64,000 nucleotides of DNA from Dehalococcoides mccartyi (GTDB lineage: Bacteria > Chloroflexota > Dehalococcoidia > UBA2979). The position numbers and the translations under genes are program-made. Below are positions 42,364-51,766 of the stretch, piece by piece. The notes under the pieces are model-generated. The model made no database searches. It was not told the DNA's origin and saw only the letters and a program-made list of their open reading frames with translations. Numbering within the stretch: position 1 is the first letter of the stretch; every line of letters starts with the position of its first letter. The DNA is taken from NCBI GenBank assembly GCA_945865925.1, contig CAMBFG010000006.1, positions 128,760 to 192,759 on the forward strand. The letters are read 5' to 3'.

Positions 42364-43016
42364 CGTTCGACCGCCAGCGGAAAGAGGATGACCGCGGTCA
42401 GCGTGCTCCACAGCGCGAACACTCCGAGGAGCATCACCCACGGCGCTTCGCCACCGAAGAGGCCGAGCGTGTCTCCGGTGGCCCGTACGGCGGCGATCAA
42501 CATTGGGACGAGGAGGGGCAGGGCCATTACTGGGAGGAGGACGGCACGCGTGCGGGGCCCGCTCCCCAGCGTCCCCAGTAGCGTGGTCAGTGAGACGTAT
42601 CCGGCCGTCCCCAGCATCACAATCGCCACCAGTTCAGGGGTCAAAAGCGGTTCATCGAACAGGATAGTCGCGGCAATCAGCAGGGCAAACTCGATCACCA
42701 CGAGCGCGATCAGGTTCGAGAGCAGTTTGCCGAGGAATACCACCGTCGGACTCACTGGCGAGAGCAGCAGCGCGTCGAACGTGCCCTCCTCCGCCTCCCG
42801 CTGGAATCCAGCGCCCGAGGCGAACACACCCGCGAACAGGAACGTCGTCCACAGGACGCCCGGGAGCAGCGGGCGCACGTCGGTGGTGGCAAGGTCAAAC
42901 GCGAAGGAATAGACGAGGACGGAGATTGCGGCGAAGGCGGCAGCGGTCAGCCACCCGGCACGGTCCCGCCACGCGAGCCGCAGGTCCTTCACCAGCACCG
43001 CCAGGACGGCGCTCAC
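42360..43016 (-). CDS. ccmB: Haem exporter protein CcmB
   Basis: The 218-residue protein has six hydrophobic helices, the CcmB opening VLVKDLRLAWRDRAGWLTA and the conserved FQREAEEGTFDALLLSPVSP stretch. It forms an ABC complex with CcmA that releases holo-CcmE. It overlaps ccmA and ccmC by four bases each. Confidence 0.92.
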   Translation of the reverse strand: MSAVLAVLVKDLRLAWRDRAGWLTAAAFAAISVLVYSFAFDLATTDVRPLLPGVLWTTFLFAGVFASGAGFQREAEEGTFDALLLSPVSPTVVFLGKLLSNLIALVVIEFALLIAATILFDEPLLTPELVAIVMLGTAGYVSLTTLLGTLGSGPRTRAVLLPVMALPLLVPMLIAAVRATGDTLGLFGGEAPWVMLLGVFALWSTLTAVILFPLAVER

Positions 43017-43705
43017 GCGCGCGCCTCACTCACGGCGACCGGACTGACGGTGTCTTCCGCCAGCCGCCCGCGGTCGAGGCGCACCAGGCCGTCCGCCCAC
43101 GCTTCGATGCGGTCGACGCGATGCGTAGCGGCAAGCACGGTCACGCCCGGCGCGCGCAGCATCACCTCGTCCAGCAGCGCGATGCCTTCCGGGTCGAGCC
43201 CCGTCTCCGGCTCGTCGATCAGCAGCACCGAGGGTCGGTGGATCAGCGCTCGCGCGATCGCGAGCCGCTGGTGCGTCCCGCGCGAGAGGATCGAGGTCGA
43301 CTCGTGGCGACGCCGCCAGAGTCCGAGCAGGCGCAACAACTCTTCGATGCGCGATGGAGCATCCGGCACGTCATACAGCCGTGCGAAGAACTCCAGGTTC
43401 TCCAGCGGCGTCAGCGCCTCGTACAGCATCGGACTGTGGCGGAGGACGCCGAGCGAGCGGCGCAGCGGCGCGCTCTTGCCTCGCAGGTCGTGACCGGCGA
43501 TCGAAGCCTCGCCGCTCGTCGGGTGGACGAGGGTGGCGAGGAGCGACAGCAGTGTCGTCTTCCCCGCACCGTTCGAGCCGATGAGCGCGACCTTCCGTCC
43601 AGCGGGGATGCGGATCGACACCTCGTGTACGACATCGACGCCCGCGTAACGCCGCGTCAGCGCGCGCGTCTCGATGGCGTACGGGGCGACCTCGCTGGCG
43701 GTCAC
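43013..43705 (-). CDS. ccmA: Haem exporter ATP-binding protein CcmA
   Basis: The 230-residue ABC ATPase has Walker A GSNGAGKTT, a signature LSRGTHQRL with Arg in place of the second Gly, Walker B LLIDEPETGLDPEG and the H-loop ATHR. It powers release of haem-loaded CcmE with CcmB. The GTG at 43705 overlaps the stop of the 340-residue secreted protein (GTGA). The longer frame to 44746 is a shadow. Confidence 0.92.
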   Translation of the reverse strand: MTASEVAPYAIETRALTRRYAGVDVVHEVSIRIPAGRKVALIGSNGAGKTTLLSLLATLVHPTSGEASIAGHDLRGKSAPLRRSLGVLRHSPMLYEALTPLENLEFFARLYDVPDAPSRIEELLRLLGLWRRRHESTSILSRGTHQRLAIARALIHRPSVLLIDEPETGLDPEGIALLDEVMLRAPGVTVLAATHRVDRIEAWADGLVRLDRGRLAEDTVSPVAVSEARA

Positions 43706-44724
43706 GCGGGGACGGCTCGGCGTCGCCAGATCAGCGCGCCGGCAGCCGCGATGGCAACCGTCACCGCGACGGCGGCGATCGAGGCGCCGGGTTGTTCCGT
43801 CAGCGGATGGTGCTGGATCGTCCCGCCCACCCCGTCGATGTCGACGAGCAGCGACTGGCCCGCCTCGATCGACGCGGGAGTACGGACAACATGGAGCACC
43901 GTGCGGGCATCGTCCTTCAGCACCTGGTCGTCCACCTGCTCTGCCGGAGCGACCGCCCGGATCCCCCGCGCGAACTCGCGAGGCACGCGCGCGACCACGG
44001 ACTGCGCGGGGATCGGCACCGTCACGCGCAGCCGGTAGCGGTCGCGCGCCGGATCGTACTTCACGAGGTAGGACGTGATGATCGAGGTGGCCTCGCCCGG
44101 CCGGATCGGCGTGGTGACTGACAGGACGCCGTTGGCGAAGGTGGCACTGCCCTCTTCCTCGGTCGCCTCCGTGGCGCCCTCCGGTGCCGGCAGGCGCAGC
44201 GTGACTCCCGAGGCGCCGCCGGTATACGTGCGGTCGCCCGTGACGGCGACGACATCCTCGCGCAGCACGCCCATCTCGCCCGTGCCTCGGTCGAGGCCCA
44301 CGACCGTGACGATGGTCTGGATCAGTGTCAGCACATTGGCCTGGTCCGTGGTCGCGTGGATCGTGAAATCGCGTGTCGCCGCACGCTCGGTGCCCGTGAA
44401 GCGCACCGGGTCGCCGAAGTAGTTCACCCGCTGGTACGTCACACGCGGGACATAGGTGCGAGTCGCGCTCGCCGGCACGCTGACCTCGTACTTGCCGCTC
44501 ACCACGAACGCCTTCACGCTCCCCGTCGCCTGCGCCCCCTCGAGGATGATCAGTTCCACTTCGACGGCGCCCTCGAAGGTTGCGCCGGCGCTTGCCATCG
44601 TCACGCTGCCGCGTACGACCCCCTCGCTCGCCGGTTGCTGCGCGAGCGCGCGCGGGGCAAGCACCGCTGATCCGCCCACCAGCAGCGCCACCAAGACAGC
44701 GGCGAGGCTCACGCGGCGGCTCAC
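43702..44724 (-). CDS. Unknown secreted, membrane-anchored protein inside the ccm operon
   Basis: The 340-residue protein has a signal peptide (RRVSLAAVLVALLVGGSAV, cleavage after ALA near residue 28), an all-beta outer region of about 280 residues, and a C-terminal helix (IAAVAVTVAIAAAGALIW) with basic end. The first beta part (about 38-100) resembles carbohydrate-binding or Ig-like modules. I do not recognise the family. It overlaps ccmA and the ccmI-like gene by four bases each, so its role is likely tied to cytochrome c assembly. Confidence 0.7.
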   Translation of the reverse strand: MSRRVSLAAVLVALLVGGSAVLAPRALAQQPASEGVVRGSVTMASAGATFEGAVEVELIILEGAQATGSVKAFVVSGKYEVSVPASATRTYVPRVTYQRVNYFGDPVRFTGTERAATRDFTIHATTDQANVLTLIQTIVTVVGLDRGTGEMGVLREDVVAVTGDRTYTGGASGVTLRLPAPEGATEATEEEGSATFANGVLSVTTPIRPGEATSIITSYLVKYDPARDRYRLRVTVPIPAQSVVARVPREFARGIRAVAPAEQVDDQVLKDDARTVLHVVRTPASIEAGQSLLVDIDGVGGTIQHHPLTEQPGASIAAVAVTVAIAAAGALIWRRRAVPA

Positions 44725-44999
44725 GCGAGGTCCCCATCGATCGCACGCAACGCCTCGGTCACCTCGCGCAGGCGGGGGCCGAGGGCGCGCCGGCCTTCGA
44801 GGCGGTCAGCCGCGCTGATGCGACCAGCGGAGGCGTCCTCGTCGAGTTCGCGCAGCGCGAGCAGCAGGTTGTCGCGCTCACCGGTGAGTTCGCCGGCCTC
44901 GCTGTCGGTGTGCACATCGAGGGCGTCACCACGCCGTGGCCACACGATGAAGCCGCTGGCAGCGATCGCGAACAACGCGAGGACAGCCCATTCGGTCAC
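44721..44999 (-). CDS. CcmI-like short membrane protein
   Basis: The 92-residue protein has one N-terminal helix (EWAVLALFAIAASGFIVW) and a helical charged region (ERDNLLLALRELDEDASAGRIS, LEGRRALGPRLREV) that matches the N-terminal part of CcmI/CycH. The usual TPR part is missing. CcmI delivers apocytochrome to the haem ligation complex. The GTG at 44999 overlaps the ccmH stop (GTGA). Confidence 0.75.
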   Translation of the reverse strand: MTEWAVLALFAIAASGFIVWPRRGDALDVHTDSEAGELTGERDNLLLALRELDEDASAGRISAADRLEGRRALGPRLREVTEALRAIDGDLA

Positions 45000-45511
45000 G
45001 GGCGAGCCTCCGGAGATCTGTCGTCGGCATCCGCGATCTGCGCGTCGAGCCACGCGTCGTCGGGGACGTCGGCGCCCGAGGGTGTCGAGGGCGGTACGGG
45101 CGACTTCGGACGGCGCGCGTTCAGCAGGAACCACCCGCCCGCGACACTGACGAGCAGCAGGGACACACCAACCCAACCGAACAGCACGAGGTTGAACCCC
45201 TCGCGCGGGAGGTCGGCGCGGACGCGGGCGCCGTAACGCTGCTCGAAGTACAGGATGATGTCGTCCGCGCTCGACCCCGCGACCAGCCGTTCGCGGATGA
45301 TCCGCTTCATGTCCGCGCAGATCGCCGTCGCACAGACATCGAGGCGCTCGTTCGTGCAGATCGGGCAGAGCAGTTGGCGCTCGATCGCCTGCGCCTGCGC
45401 TTCGAGGCGCGGCTCGACGGCTGGCGGCACCTGCGCCGCGGCCGGTGACGCCTCGAGCATCGCGCCCGCGAGGACCGCGACGGCCAGCAGCAGTGCGAAG
45501 CGATGCCTCAT
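44996..45511 (-). CDS. ccmH: Cytochrome c maturation protein CcmH
   Basis: The 171-residue protein has a signal peptide, a CPIC pair in QLLCPICTNERLDVC (family LRCxxCQ form), the conserved AICADMKRIIRERL helix and YGARVRADLPREGFN, then one C-terminal helix. CcmH is the thioredox component that reduces apocytochrome c before haem ligation. Four-base overlaps join it to ccmF and the ccmI-like gene. A third Cys follows the CPIC pair, and the Q after the second Cys is Thr. Confidence 0.9.
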   Translation of the reverse strand: MRHRFALLLAVAVLAGAMLEASPAAAQVPPAVEPRLEAQAQAIERQLLCPICTNERLDVCATAICADMKRIIRERLVAGSSADDIILYFEQRYGARVRADLPREGFNLVLFGWVGVSLLLVSVAGGWFLLNARRPKSPVPPSTPSGADVPDDAWLDAQIADADDRSPEARP

Positions 45512-47520
45512 ATCGCTCCGCCTGCCTCAGTCGTGGCCGAGAGAGCAGGCGCCGTTGCCCGCTGGCGTGCCCTCGACGGGCCGTAGGCGAGCAGTCCTCC
45601 GGCGGTGTAGATGCCGCCCCCGATCCACAGCCACATGATCAGCGGGTTCACGAAGGCATGGACCTCGGCGACCCCGTCCTGGTTCCATCCCTGCACGAAC
45701 AGGTAGAGGTCGCGCGTCAGGCTCTCATCGAGGGCCACGATGCCCGTCGGCTGCTCCGGGAAGTTCGAGAAGAACCGCCGTCCCGGCCGCATGAGTGCGA
45801 CCTCGTCGCCGTCCTTCGTCACGCGGACGTCCGCGTACACCTCGAGCTCGATCCCGTTGACGCGAGGTTCGCTGGAGGTCAGGCGCTCGTAGGTGAAGGT
45901 GTACCCGCGCGCCTCGAACGACTCGCCAGGCGCGAGGACGGCGCGCGCCTGCTCCCGGTAGATCGTCGACCCCACCACGGCGACCGCCATCACCGCGACG
46001 CCGATGTGGACGAGGTACCCCCCGTACCGCCTCGAATCCCGCCCGAACAGCGAGGGTGCCGCGCGCACAGGGGAGGTGCCCCGCGCCCGACCGAGGGCGC
46101 GCGCGCCGGCCACGAACTCGCGCAGCGTGACGAGGGCAACGGCGACCGCCGCGCTCGTCGTAGCGAGGGCGCGCGGGTCGCGCATCCCGAGGGCGAACAG
46201 CGCGACAGCCACGACCGCGGTCGCGGCGAGCGGCACGAGCGCCCGCCGCCGGAGCATCCCCGGAGCGCCTCGACGCCACGGGAGCAGGGTGCCGAAGGTG
46301 ATGAGCGCCAGCATCGCGATCAGCAGCGGCCCCATCACCTCGTTGAAGAACGGCGGGCCGACCGTGATGCGCGCGTCACGGACGAGTTCAGAGAACACCG
46401 GGAACAGCGTCCCGCCGAGGATCACGAGGGCCATCGCGATCATCAGGTAGGAGTTGAGGATCAGCCCGGTCTCACGCGAGGCGAGCGAGTCGATCTCGCT
46501 CACCGCGTGGAGCCTCGGCAGCCGCCACACTATCAACATCAGGCTCGCACCGATGGTCGCGCCGAGCAGCACAAGGAAGTACGGGCCGACCTCGGACTGT
46601 GCGAACGAGTGGACCGAGGCCACCAGCCCCGAGCGCACGTTGAACGTGCCGAAGACCGCGAGGCAGAACGCCGCCAGCACGAGGACGACGTTCCAGGTCT
46701 TTAGCATGCCTCGACGTTCCTGGACGATCAGGGCGTGCAGGAACGCGATGATCGGCAGCAGCGGCAGGATTGCGGAATTCTCCACCGGGTCCCAGCCCCA
46801 GTACCCGCCCCATCCAAGCACCGTGTACGCCCACCACCCGCCGAGGAAGTTCCCGATGCTCAGCACGAGGAACGAGGTCAGCGCCCACCCTCGAGCATGC
46901 CGTACCCACGCGCCGTCCAGCCGCCCGGAGAGCAGTGCGGCGGCGCCGAGGGTGAACGGGATGACCGTGGAGACGAGGCCGGAGAGCAGGAACGGCGGGT
47001 GTACCAGCATTCCCGGGTCAACGAGCAGGGGGTTGAGCCCCTGTCCGTCGGCCGGCGTCACCGGGCTGACTCGGAAGGGCGAAGCGAAGAAGACGAGGGC
47101 GAACAGGAACGTCGCGATCACGACGCCGAGGGTCGCCACGGCGTGCGGCGCCCCCCACGGGATCCGCGGCACCGTGATGACGACGAAGGCCGCCATGAAT
47201 AGCGACATCGACCACGTCCAGAACAGCAGGGAACCCGGCTGTCCGCTGTAGAGCGACGCCCATTTCATCGCCGTCTGCATCTCCGAGGACGACACCGAGG
47301 CCACGTGTGCGATCGAGAAATCGTTGGTGAGCAGCGCGTACCCGAGCGTGACCGTCGCCGTCGTCGTCAGCAGCGCTACCGCGAGGATGGCGCGCCGCCC
47401 AGCGAGCACGAGCGCGCGATGGCCGAGGCGGTGGCCGATGATCGAGGCGCCAGCCGCGAAGAGGGCCGCCCCCAGTGCCGTCAGCAGCGCAGAGGCACCG
47501 ACCGTCGCGACGACGTTCAC
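45508..47520 (-). CDS. ccmF: Cytochrome c haem lyase subunit CcmF
   Basis: The 670-residue protein has about 15 helices and the WWD region GGWWAYTVLGWGGYWGWDPV (haem handling), with His-bearing loops on the outer side. CcmF joins haem from CcmE to the CxxCH motif of apocytochromes together with CcmH. The length is normal for System I. The GTG at 47520 lies one base before the ccmE stop. Confidence 0.93.
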   Translation of the reverse strand: MNVVATVGASALLTALGAALFAAGASIIGHRLGHRALVLAGRRAILAVALLTTTATVTLGYALLTNDFSIAHVASVSSSEMQTAMKWASLYSGQPGSLLFWTWSMSLFMAAFVVITVPRIPWGAPHAVATLGVVIATFLFALVFFASPFRVSPVTPADGQGLNPLLVDPGMLVHPPFLLSGLVSTVIPFTLGAAALLSGRLDGAWVRHARGWALTSFLVLSIGNFLGGWWAYTVLGWGGYWGWDPVENSAILPLLPIIAFLHALIVQERRGMLKTWNVVLVLAAFCLAVFGTFNVRSGLVASVHSFAQSEVGPYFLVLLGATIGASLMLIVWRLPRLHAVSEIDSLASRETGLILNSYLMIAMALVILGGTLFPVFSELVRDARITVGPPFFNEVMGPLLIAMLALITFGTLLPWRRGAPGMLRRRALVPLAATAVVAVALFALGMRDPRALATTSAAVAVALVTLREFVAGARALGRARGTSPVRAAPSLFGRDSRRYGGYLVHIGVAVMAVAVVGSTIYREQARAVLAPGESFEARGYTFTYERLTSSEPRVNGIELEVYADVRVTKDGDEVALMRPGRRFFSNFPEQPTGIVALDESLTRDLYLFVQGWNQDGVAEVHAFVNPLIMWLWIGGGIYTAGGLLAYGPSRARQRATAPALSATTEAGGAI

Positions 47521-47521
47521 G

Positions 47522-47986
47522 CTACCGGCCGACAGGGGCGGGGGTGGGCGACGCCAACCCCTTCAGGATGTCGGAGGAGATCGAACCGGGGACCGCCGTG
47601 CCCGCCATGAACTCGTTCTCGTGCTTGATCACGACGGAGGAGGCATCCAGATGCCCCGCGCGGTCGGATTTGCCCTCGATCACCACGAACGCGTACGGGC
47701 CGAAGAGGTTGGGGACGACGCCCGTGTAGGTGATCGACATCCGCTCGTCGTGCTCCCCCGCAATGTCGAAGGCAACCGACTTGCCGTCCTGCACGATCGT
47801 CTCGGGCACCACGCGCCCGCCGACACGCCAGCGGGCGTCCGTCTGCTTCCCGATCTGCTGGGCGAACTCCTCGGGGGTGACGTAATACGAGACGGAGGAA
47901 GAGGCCGCTTTGAAGGCGAGGAGCCCGATGGCCGCCGTGGCGACGACGAGCAGCAGCACGAGGCGGGCGCGGCGGCTGGTGAGCAT
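47522..47986 (-). CDS. ccmE: Cytochrome c maturation haem chaperone CcmE
   Basis: The 154-residue protein has one N-terminal anchor helix and an OB-fold beta barrel (VGGRVVPETI, DIAGEHDERMSITYTGVVPNLF). CcmE binds haem covalently through a histidine in the motif HDENY; here it reads H122-E-N-E-F126, keeping the His but replacing the Tyr by Phe. The ATG at 47986 shares a base with the upstream stop (TGATG). The gene sits between the thioredoxin-like gene and ccmF. Confidence 0.9.
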   Translation of the reverse strand: MLTSRRARLVLLLVVATAAIGLLAFKAASSSVSYYVTPEEFAQQIGKQTDARWRVGGRVVPETIVQDGKSVAFDIAGEHDERMSITYTGVVPNLFGPYAFVVIEGKSDRAGHLDASSVVIKHENEFMAGTAVPGSISSDILKGLASPTPAPVGR

Positions 47987-48540
47987 CACGACTTCCCGCC
48001 CGGCGCGATCTCGTCCAGGAGCCCTCGGAGGGTGCGCTCGTCCATCGGGCCGCTGTACTTGGTGCGCACGGCACCGCCTGGTGCGACGAAGAAGGCGGTT
48101 GGCAGCCCCTGCACGCCGTACTCAACGTACACGGCACGTGCCTCGTCCGCGACGACCGGGAAGGTGAGGCGGTACTGGCTCACGAACTGCCTCGCGTCTT
48201 CCGGCTGGTCCCACATGTTCACACCAAGGAAGACATAACCACGGTCGCGGTACTCGCGCCAGAGGGACTCGATGATCGGCGCCTCGGTCTGGCAGGGGAC
48301 GCACCAGGAGGCCCAGAAGTACACGAACACCGGCTGCTGGTTCTCCCGAGCGAAGTCGAACGTCTCGCCATCGAACCGCGTGAGCGTGAACGGGGGCGCC
48401 GAGGTCAGCGCGCCGTCCTCGCGTCCAGTCGCCGTACCGCCGACGCCTCGCTGGAGTGCCACGCCGAGGGCCACGACCAGCAGAAGGATCCCCGTGCCCG
48501 CGACGAGTGTGATGAGGAGGGCGGGCCGCGGGCGAAGCAT
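47986..48540 (-). CDS. Thiol-disulphide oxidoreductase, CcmG/ResA-like
   Basis: The 184-residue protein has an N-terminal membrane helix (LLITLVAGTGILLLVVALGV) and a thioredoxin fold with WCVPC, followed by a GVQGLPTAFFV cis-Pro loop. It reduces apocytochrome thiols or CcmH on the outer face. It heads the cytochrome assembly operon, divergent from coxB. Confidence 0.9.
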   Translation of the reverse strand: MLRPRPALLITLVAGTGILLLVVALGVALQRGVGGTATGREDGALTSAPPFTLTRFDGETFDFARENQQPVFVYFWASWCVPCQTEAPIIESLWREYRDRGYVFLGVNMWDQPEDARQFVSQYRLTFPVVADEARAVYVEYGVQGLPTAFFVAPGGAVRTKYSGPMDERTLRGLLDEIAPGGKS

Positions 48541-48673
48541 CAGGGGTACGAGGCTAGGTGTCCGCGTGGCATGACTTCAACAGGTGACGTTTGTCGGTGC
48601 CACGGGGATGCGCGTGGACTCCTTCCGGGGGCCTTCTGGATTCACGATCGGGGCGCGATCGAGGGCTTCGCGC

Positions 48674-48702
48674 TTGACCCTTCAGCGGGTGGCGGCTATC
48701 AA
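48674..48702 (+). promoter_or_regulatory. coxBACD promoter
   Basis: TTGACC (48674-48679) and TATCAA (48697-48702) are 17 bases apart in the 256-base gap between the ccm operon and coxB. The predicted start near 48709 leaves a leader of about 88 bases. Nothing else in the gap stands out. Confidence 0.6.
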
Positions 48703-48796
48703 GGGTGGGCTGCGGGGGTGTCCCGGGCTCATCGTGCGCGCCTCGCGCAGTGATGGAGCCGCGAGAGCGCGGTCGAGACAGGTACGGGGGGACGCT

Positions 48797-49837
48797 GTGG
48801 GCAGGTCTGGACCCGGTCGGATCATCGCGATCGCCTTCTCAAGTGTCGTAGTCGGCGTCATTTCCTGGCTCTGTTACCTCGCTTTCGTCGACTCGGCCGA
48901 CACGCCGCAGAGCACCTGGCGTCCGATGTCGGATAACACGCACAACATCCACACGGTCTACGAGATCGTCTTCTGGCTCGCCGCCATCGTGTTCGTCTTC
49001 ATCCTCATTCTGACCCTCGCCTTCACGCTGATGTTCCGCGAGAAGGAGGGCACCACCGCCCAGCAGTTCCACGGCAACTCGAAGCTCGAGGCCGTCCTGC
49101 TGGCCGTCCCGGTGCTTATCGTGGTCGCGATGATGGTGCCGTCCTTCAAGGCCATCGCCCAGAACACCGCCGACCCGCCAGAGGGTGCCCTCGAAGTCAT
49201 CGCCATCGGCCACCAGTGGTGGTTCGAATTCCAGTACCCGGAACTCGGTGTGACCACCGCCAACGAGTTGCACGTCCCTGTCGGCCGGGCCGTGAGCGTC
49301 AAACTGAAGTCTGCGGACGTCATCCACTCGTTCTGGGTGCCACAGTTGGTCGGCAAGGTCGACATGATGCCGGGTCACGAGAACCACTTGTGGTTCACCC
49401 CGGACACCGCCCGAGACGACGCCTACCTCGCGCAGTGCGCGGAGTTCTGTGGCGCCTCCCACGCGAACATGCGCTTCCGCGTCTTCGTGGACACCGAGGT
49501 GAAGTTCGACGCCTGGACGAAGGCGACGCTCGCTGACGCGGCGAAGCCCGCCACTGACATCGTGAAGGCCGGCGAGCAGCAGTTCACGCTGTCGGGCTGC
49601 GTCGGGTGTCACACGGTGCAGGGGAATGCGATTGCCGTCGGCAAGCTCGGGCCGAACCTGACACACGTCGGCTCGCGTACGACGATCGCCTCTGGCGTGC
49701 TGGCGAATACCCCGGACGGCCTGCACAAGTGGTTGAGCAACCCACCGGCCGTGAAGCCGGGTTCGAAGATGCCCAACCTGGGCTTGAGCGAAGACCAGAT
49801 CCAGAAACTGACGGCGTATCTGGGCAGCCTGAAGTAG
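48797..49837 (+). CDS. coxB: Cytochrome c oxidase subunit II with fused cytochrome c
   Basis: The 346-residue subunit has two N-terminal helices, the QWWFEFQYP segment, a CuA site (H in VIHSFW, then CAEFCGASHANM), and a C-terminal cytochrome c domain with CVGCH and a late Met in KMPNLG. It accepts electrons from cytochrome c and passes them to subunit I. The C-terminal haem domain defines a caa3-type oxidase. The GTG at 48797 is preferred by GGGGGG at good spacing; the frame open to 48584 crosses the promoter. Confidence 0.93.
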   Translation: MGRSGPGRIIAIAFSSVVVGVISWLCYLAFVDSADTPQSTWRPMSDNTHNIHTVYEIVFWLAAIVFVFILILTLAFTLMFREKEGTTAQQFHGNSKLEAVLLAVPVLIVVAMMVPSFKAIAQNTADPPEGALEVIAIGHQWWFEFQYPELGVTTANELHVPVGRAVSVKLKSADVIHSFWVPQLVGKVDMMPGHENHLWFTPDTARDDAYLAQCAEFCGASHANMRFRVFVDTEVKFDAWTKATLADAAKPATDIVKAGEQQFTLSGCVGCHTVQGNAIAVGKLGPNLTHVGSRTTIASGVLANTPDGLHKWLSNPPAVKPGSKMPNLGLSEDQIQKLTAYLGSLK

Positions 49838-49923
49838 GGATGGCCCTGCACCTGGTGCGCCCACTGGCGCACGCGATGAGCATCTGGCGGCCGACGGCGT
49901 GCCGCATGGTTGGAGGACGGTAG

Positions 49924-51726
49924 ATGGCGACTGCTGTCGGGACCCTCGGCCACACGCGCGAGGAGAGCACTGTCTGGAAGTGGATGACTACGGTCGACCA
50001 CAAAAAGATCGGCGCCCTCTACCTCATCACGGGCTTCACGTTCTTCCTGGTCGGTGGCATCGAGGCCACGCTCGTCCGCACGCAATTGGCCGTGCCGAAC
50101 GGCACCGTGCTGGACGCCGGCCTCTACAACCAGTTGTTCACGATGCATGCCCTGACGATGATCTTCCTCGCGATCATGCCCATGGGCGCCGCGTTCTTTA
50201 ACTACTTCATCCCGCTGCACATCGGCGCGCGCGACGTCGCGTTCCCCCGCCTCAACGCCCTGTCCTACTGGGTGCTGCTCTCAGGCGGCCTCATCCTGAC
50301 TTCGTCGTTCTTCTTCGGTGAGGCGCCGAACGCCGGCTGGTTCGCGTACGCCCCACTGACGGAAAAGGAGTTCGCCCCAGACAAAGGGCTGGACTTCTAC
50401 ACCGTTGGCCTCTTCATCGCCGGCCTGGCGTCGCTGATGTCCTCGCTGAACTTCGCCGTGACGATCATCAACATGCGCGCGCCGGGCATGACGATGATGC
50501 GGCTGCCGGTCTACATGTGGATGACCCTCGTGGTCGCGTTCCTGCTGATCCTGTCGCTGCCGGTCATCACCGTCGCCCTGGTCCAGCTGTACTTCGACCG
50601 CAACTTCGGCACCAACTTCTTCACCCCGGGCGCCGGCGGTGACCCGATCCTCTGGCAGCACCTGTTCTGGGTCTTCGGCCACCCGGAGGTCTACGTCCTC
50701 ATCCTGCCCTCGATGGGCATTGTGTCCGAGGTCCTGCCCGTGATGTCGCGCAAGCCGCTGTTCGGCTACACGGCCATCGTCATGGCTGGTGCCTCCATTG
50801 GCGTCCTCGGCTTCGGCGTGTGGAGCCACCACATGTTCACCACGGGCCTCGGCACCGTGCCGCAGTACGTCTTCTCCGCGAGCACGATGGCGATCGGCGT
50901 CCCGACCGGCATCAAGGTGTTCAACTGGCTGGGCACCATGTACGGCGGCAACATCAAGATGACCGTGGCGACGTACTACTCGATCGCCTTCGTCGCGCTG
51001 TTCACCATCGGCGGTATCTCCGGTGTGATGCACGCCTCGCCTTCAGTGGACGGCCAGCATCAGGACTCGTACTTCGTCGTCGCGCACATCCACTACGTGC
51101 TGTTCGGCGGCGCGATCATGGGTATCTTCTCGGGCCTCTACTACTGGTTCCCGAAGATGACCGGACGGCTGCTGGACGAAACGCTGGGCAAGATCGGCTT
51201 CTGGTTCATCTTCATCGGCATGAACCTCACCTTCTTCCCCATGCACTTCCTCGGGCTCGCCGGCATGCCGCGACGTATCTACACGTACGACGCTGGCTTG
51301 GGCTGGGAGACGTGGAACTTTGTTGCGACGATCGGCGTGTACATCATCGTTGTGGGTGTCGCGCTATTCCTCGTGAACGTCTTCAAGACGTTCCGCAAGC
51401 CGCCTGACGCTGGCGACGACCCGTGGGGTGGTGCAACCCTTGAGTGGGCCACGACCTCCCCGCCGCCCGAGCACAACTTCGACGTCGTGCCGGTAGTCCG
51501 TGACCGCGACCCGGTCTGGTACAACCGCGACCACGGCATCGTGACCCCGGAAAAGCCCGCGCACCTGCACATCCACATGCCGCCGCCGTCCTACTTCCCG
51601 CTGGTGTTGGGGATCGGCATTCTGTTAATCGGCGTCGGCGCCCTGTCGAGCCTCGCTATCACGGCGCTCGGTGTGGTCGTCGTCTACTACGCATTGTGGG
51701 GCTGGGCCCTGGAGCCCACGGAGTAG
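49924..51726 (+). CDS. coxA: Cytochrome c oxidase subunit I
   Basis: The 600-residue subunit has 12 or more helices and the haem-copper ligands: MHALTM (haem a), WVFGHPEVYVLILP (CuB His with the cross-linked Tyr and the A1-type Glu), SHHMFT, and HIHYVLFGG (haem a3/a). It is the oxygen-reducing, proton-pumping core of an A-type oxidase. GGAGGA precedes the ATG at 49924. It lies 86 bases past coxB. Confidence 0.96.
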   Translation: MATAVGTLGHTREESTVWKWMTTVDHKKIGALYLITGFTFFLVGGIEATLVRTQLAVPNGTVLDAGLYNQLFTMHALTMIFLAIMPMGAAFFNYFIPLHIGARDVAFPRLNALSYWVLLSGGLILTSSFFFGEAPNAGWFAYAPLTEKEFAPDKGLDFYTVGLFIAGLASLMSSLNFAVTIINMRAPGMTMMRLPVYMWMTLVVAFLLILSLPVITVALVQLYFDRNFGTNFFTPGAGGDPILWQHLFWVFGHPEVYVLILPSMGIVSEVLPVMSRKPLFGYTAIVMAGASIGVLGFGVWSHHMFTTGLGTVPQYVFSASTMAIGVPTGIKVFNWLGTMYGGNIKMTVATYYSIAFVALFTIGGISGVMHASPSVDGQHQDSYFVVAHIHYVLFGGAIMGIFSGLYYWFPKMTGRLLDETLGKIGFWFIFIGMNLTFFPMHFLGLAGMPRRIYTYDAGLGWETWNFVATIGVYIIVVGVALFLVNVFKTFRKPPDAGDDPWGGATLEWATTSPPPEHNFDVVPVVRDRDPVWYNRDHGIVTPEKPAHLHIHMPPPSYFPLVLGIGILLIGVGALSSLAITALGVVVVYYALWGWALEPTE

Positions 51727-51766
51727 CGACGCCCTTCATCAGCGCGACACACACGAGGAGCAGACG

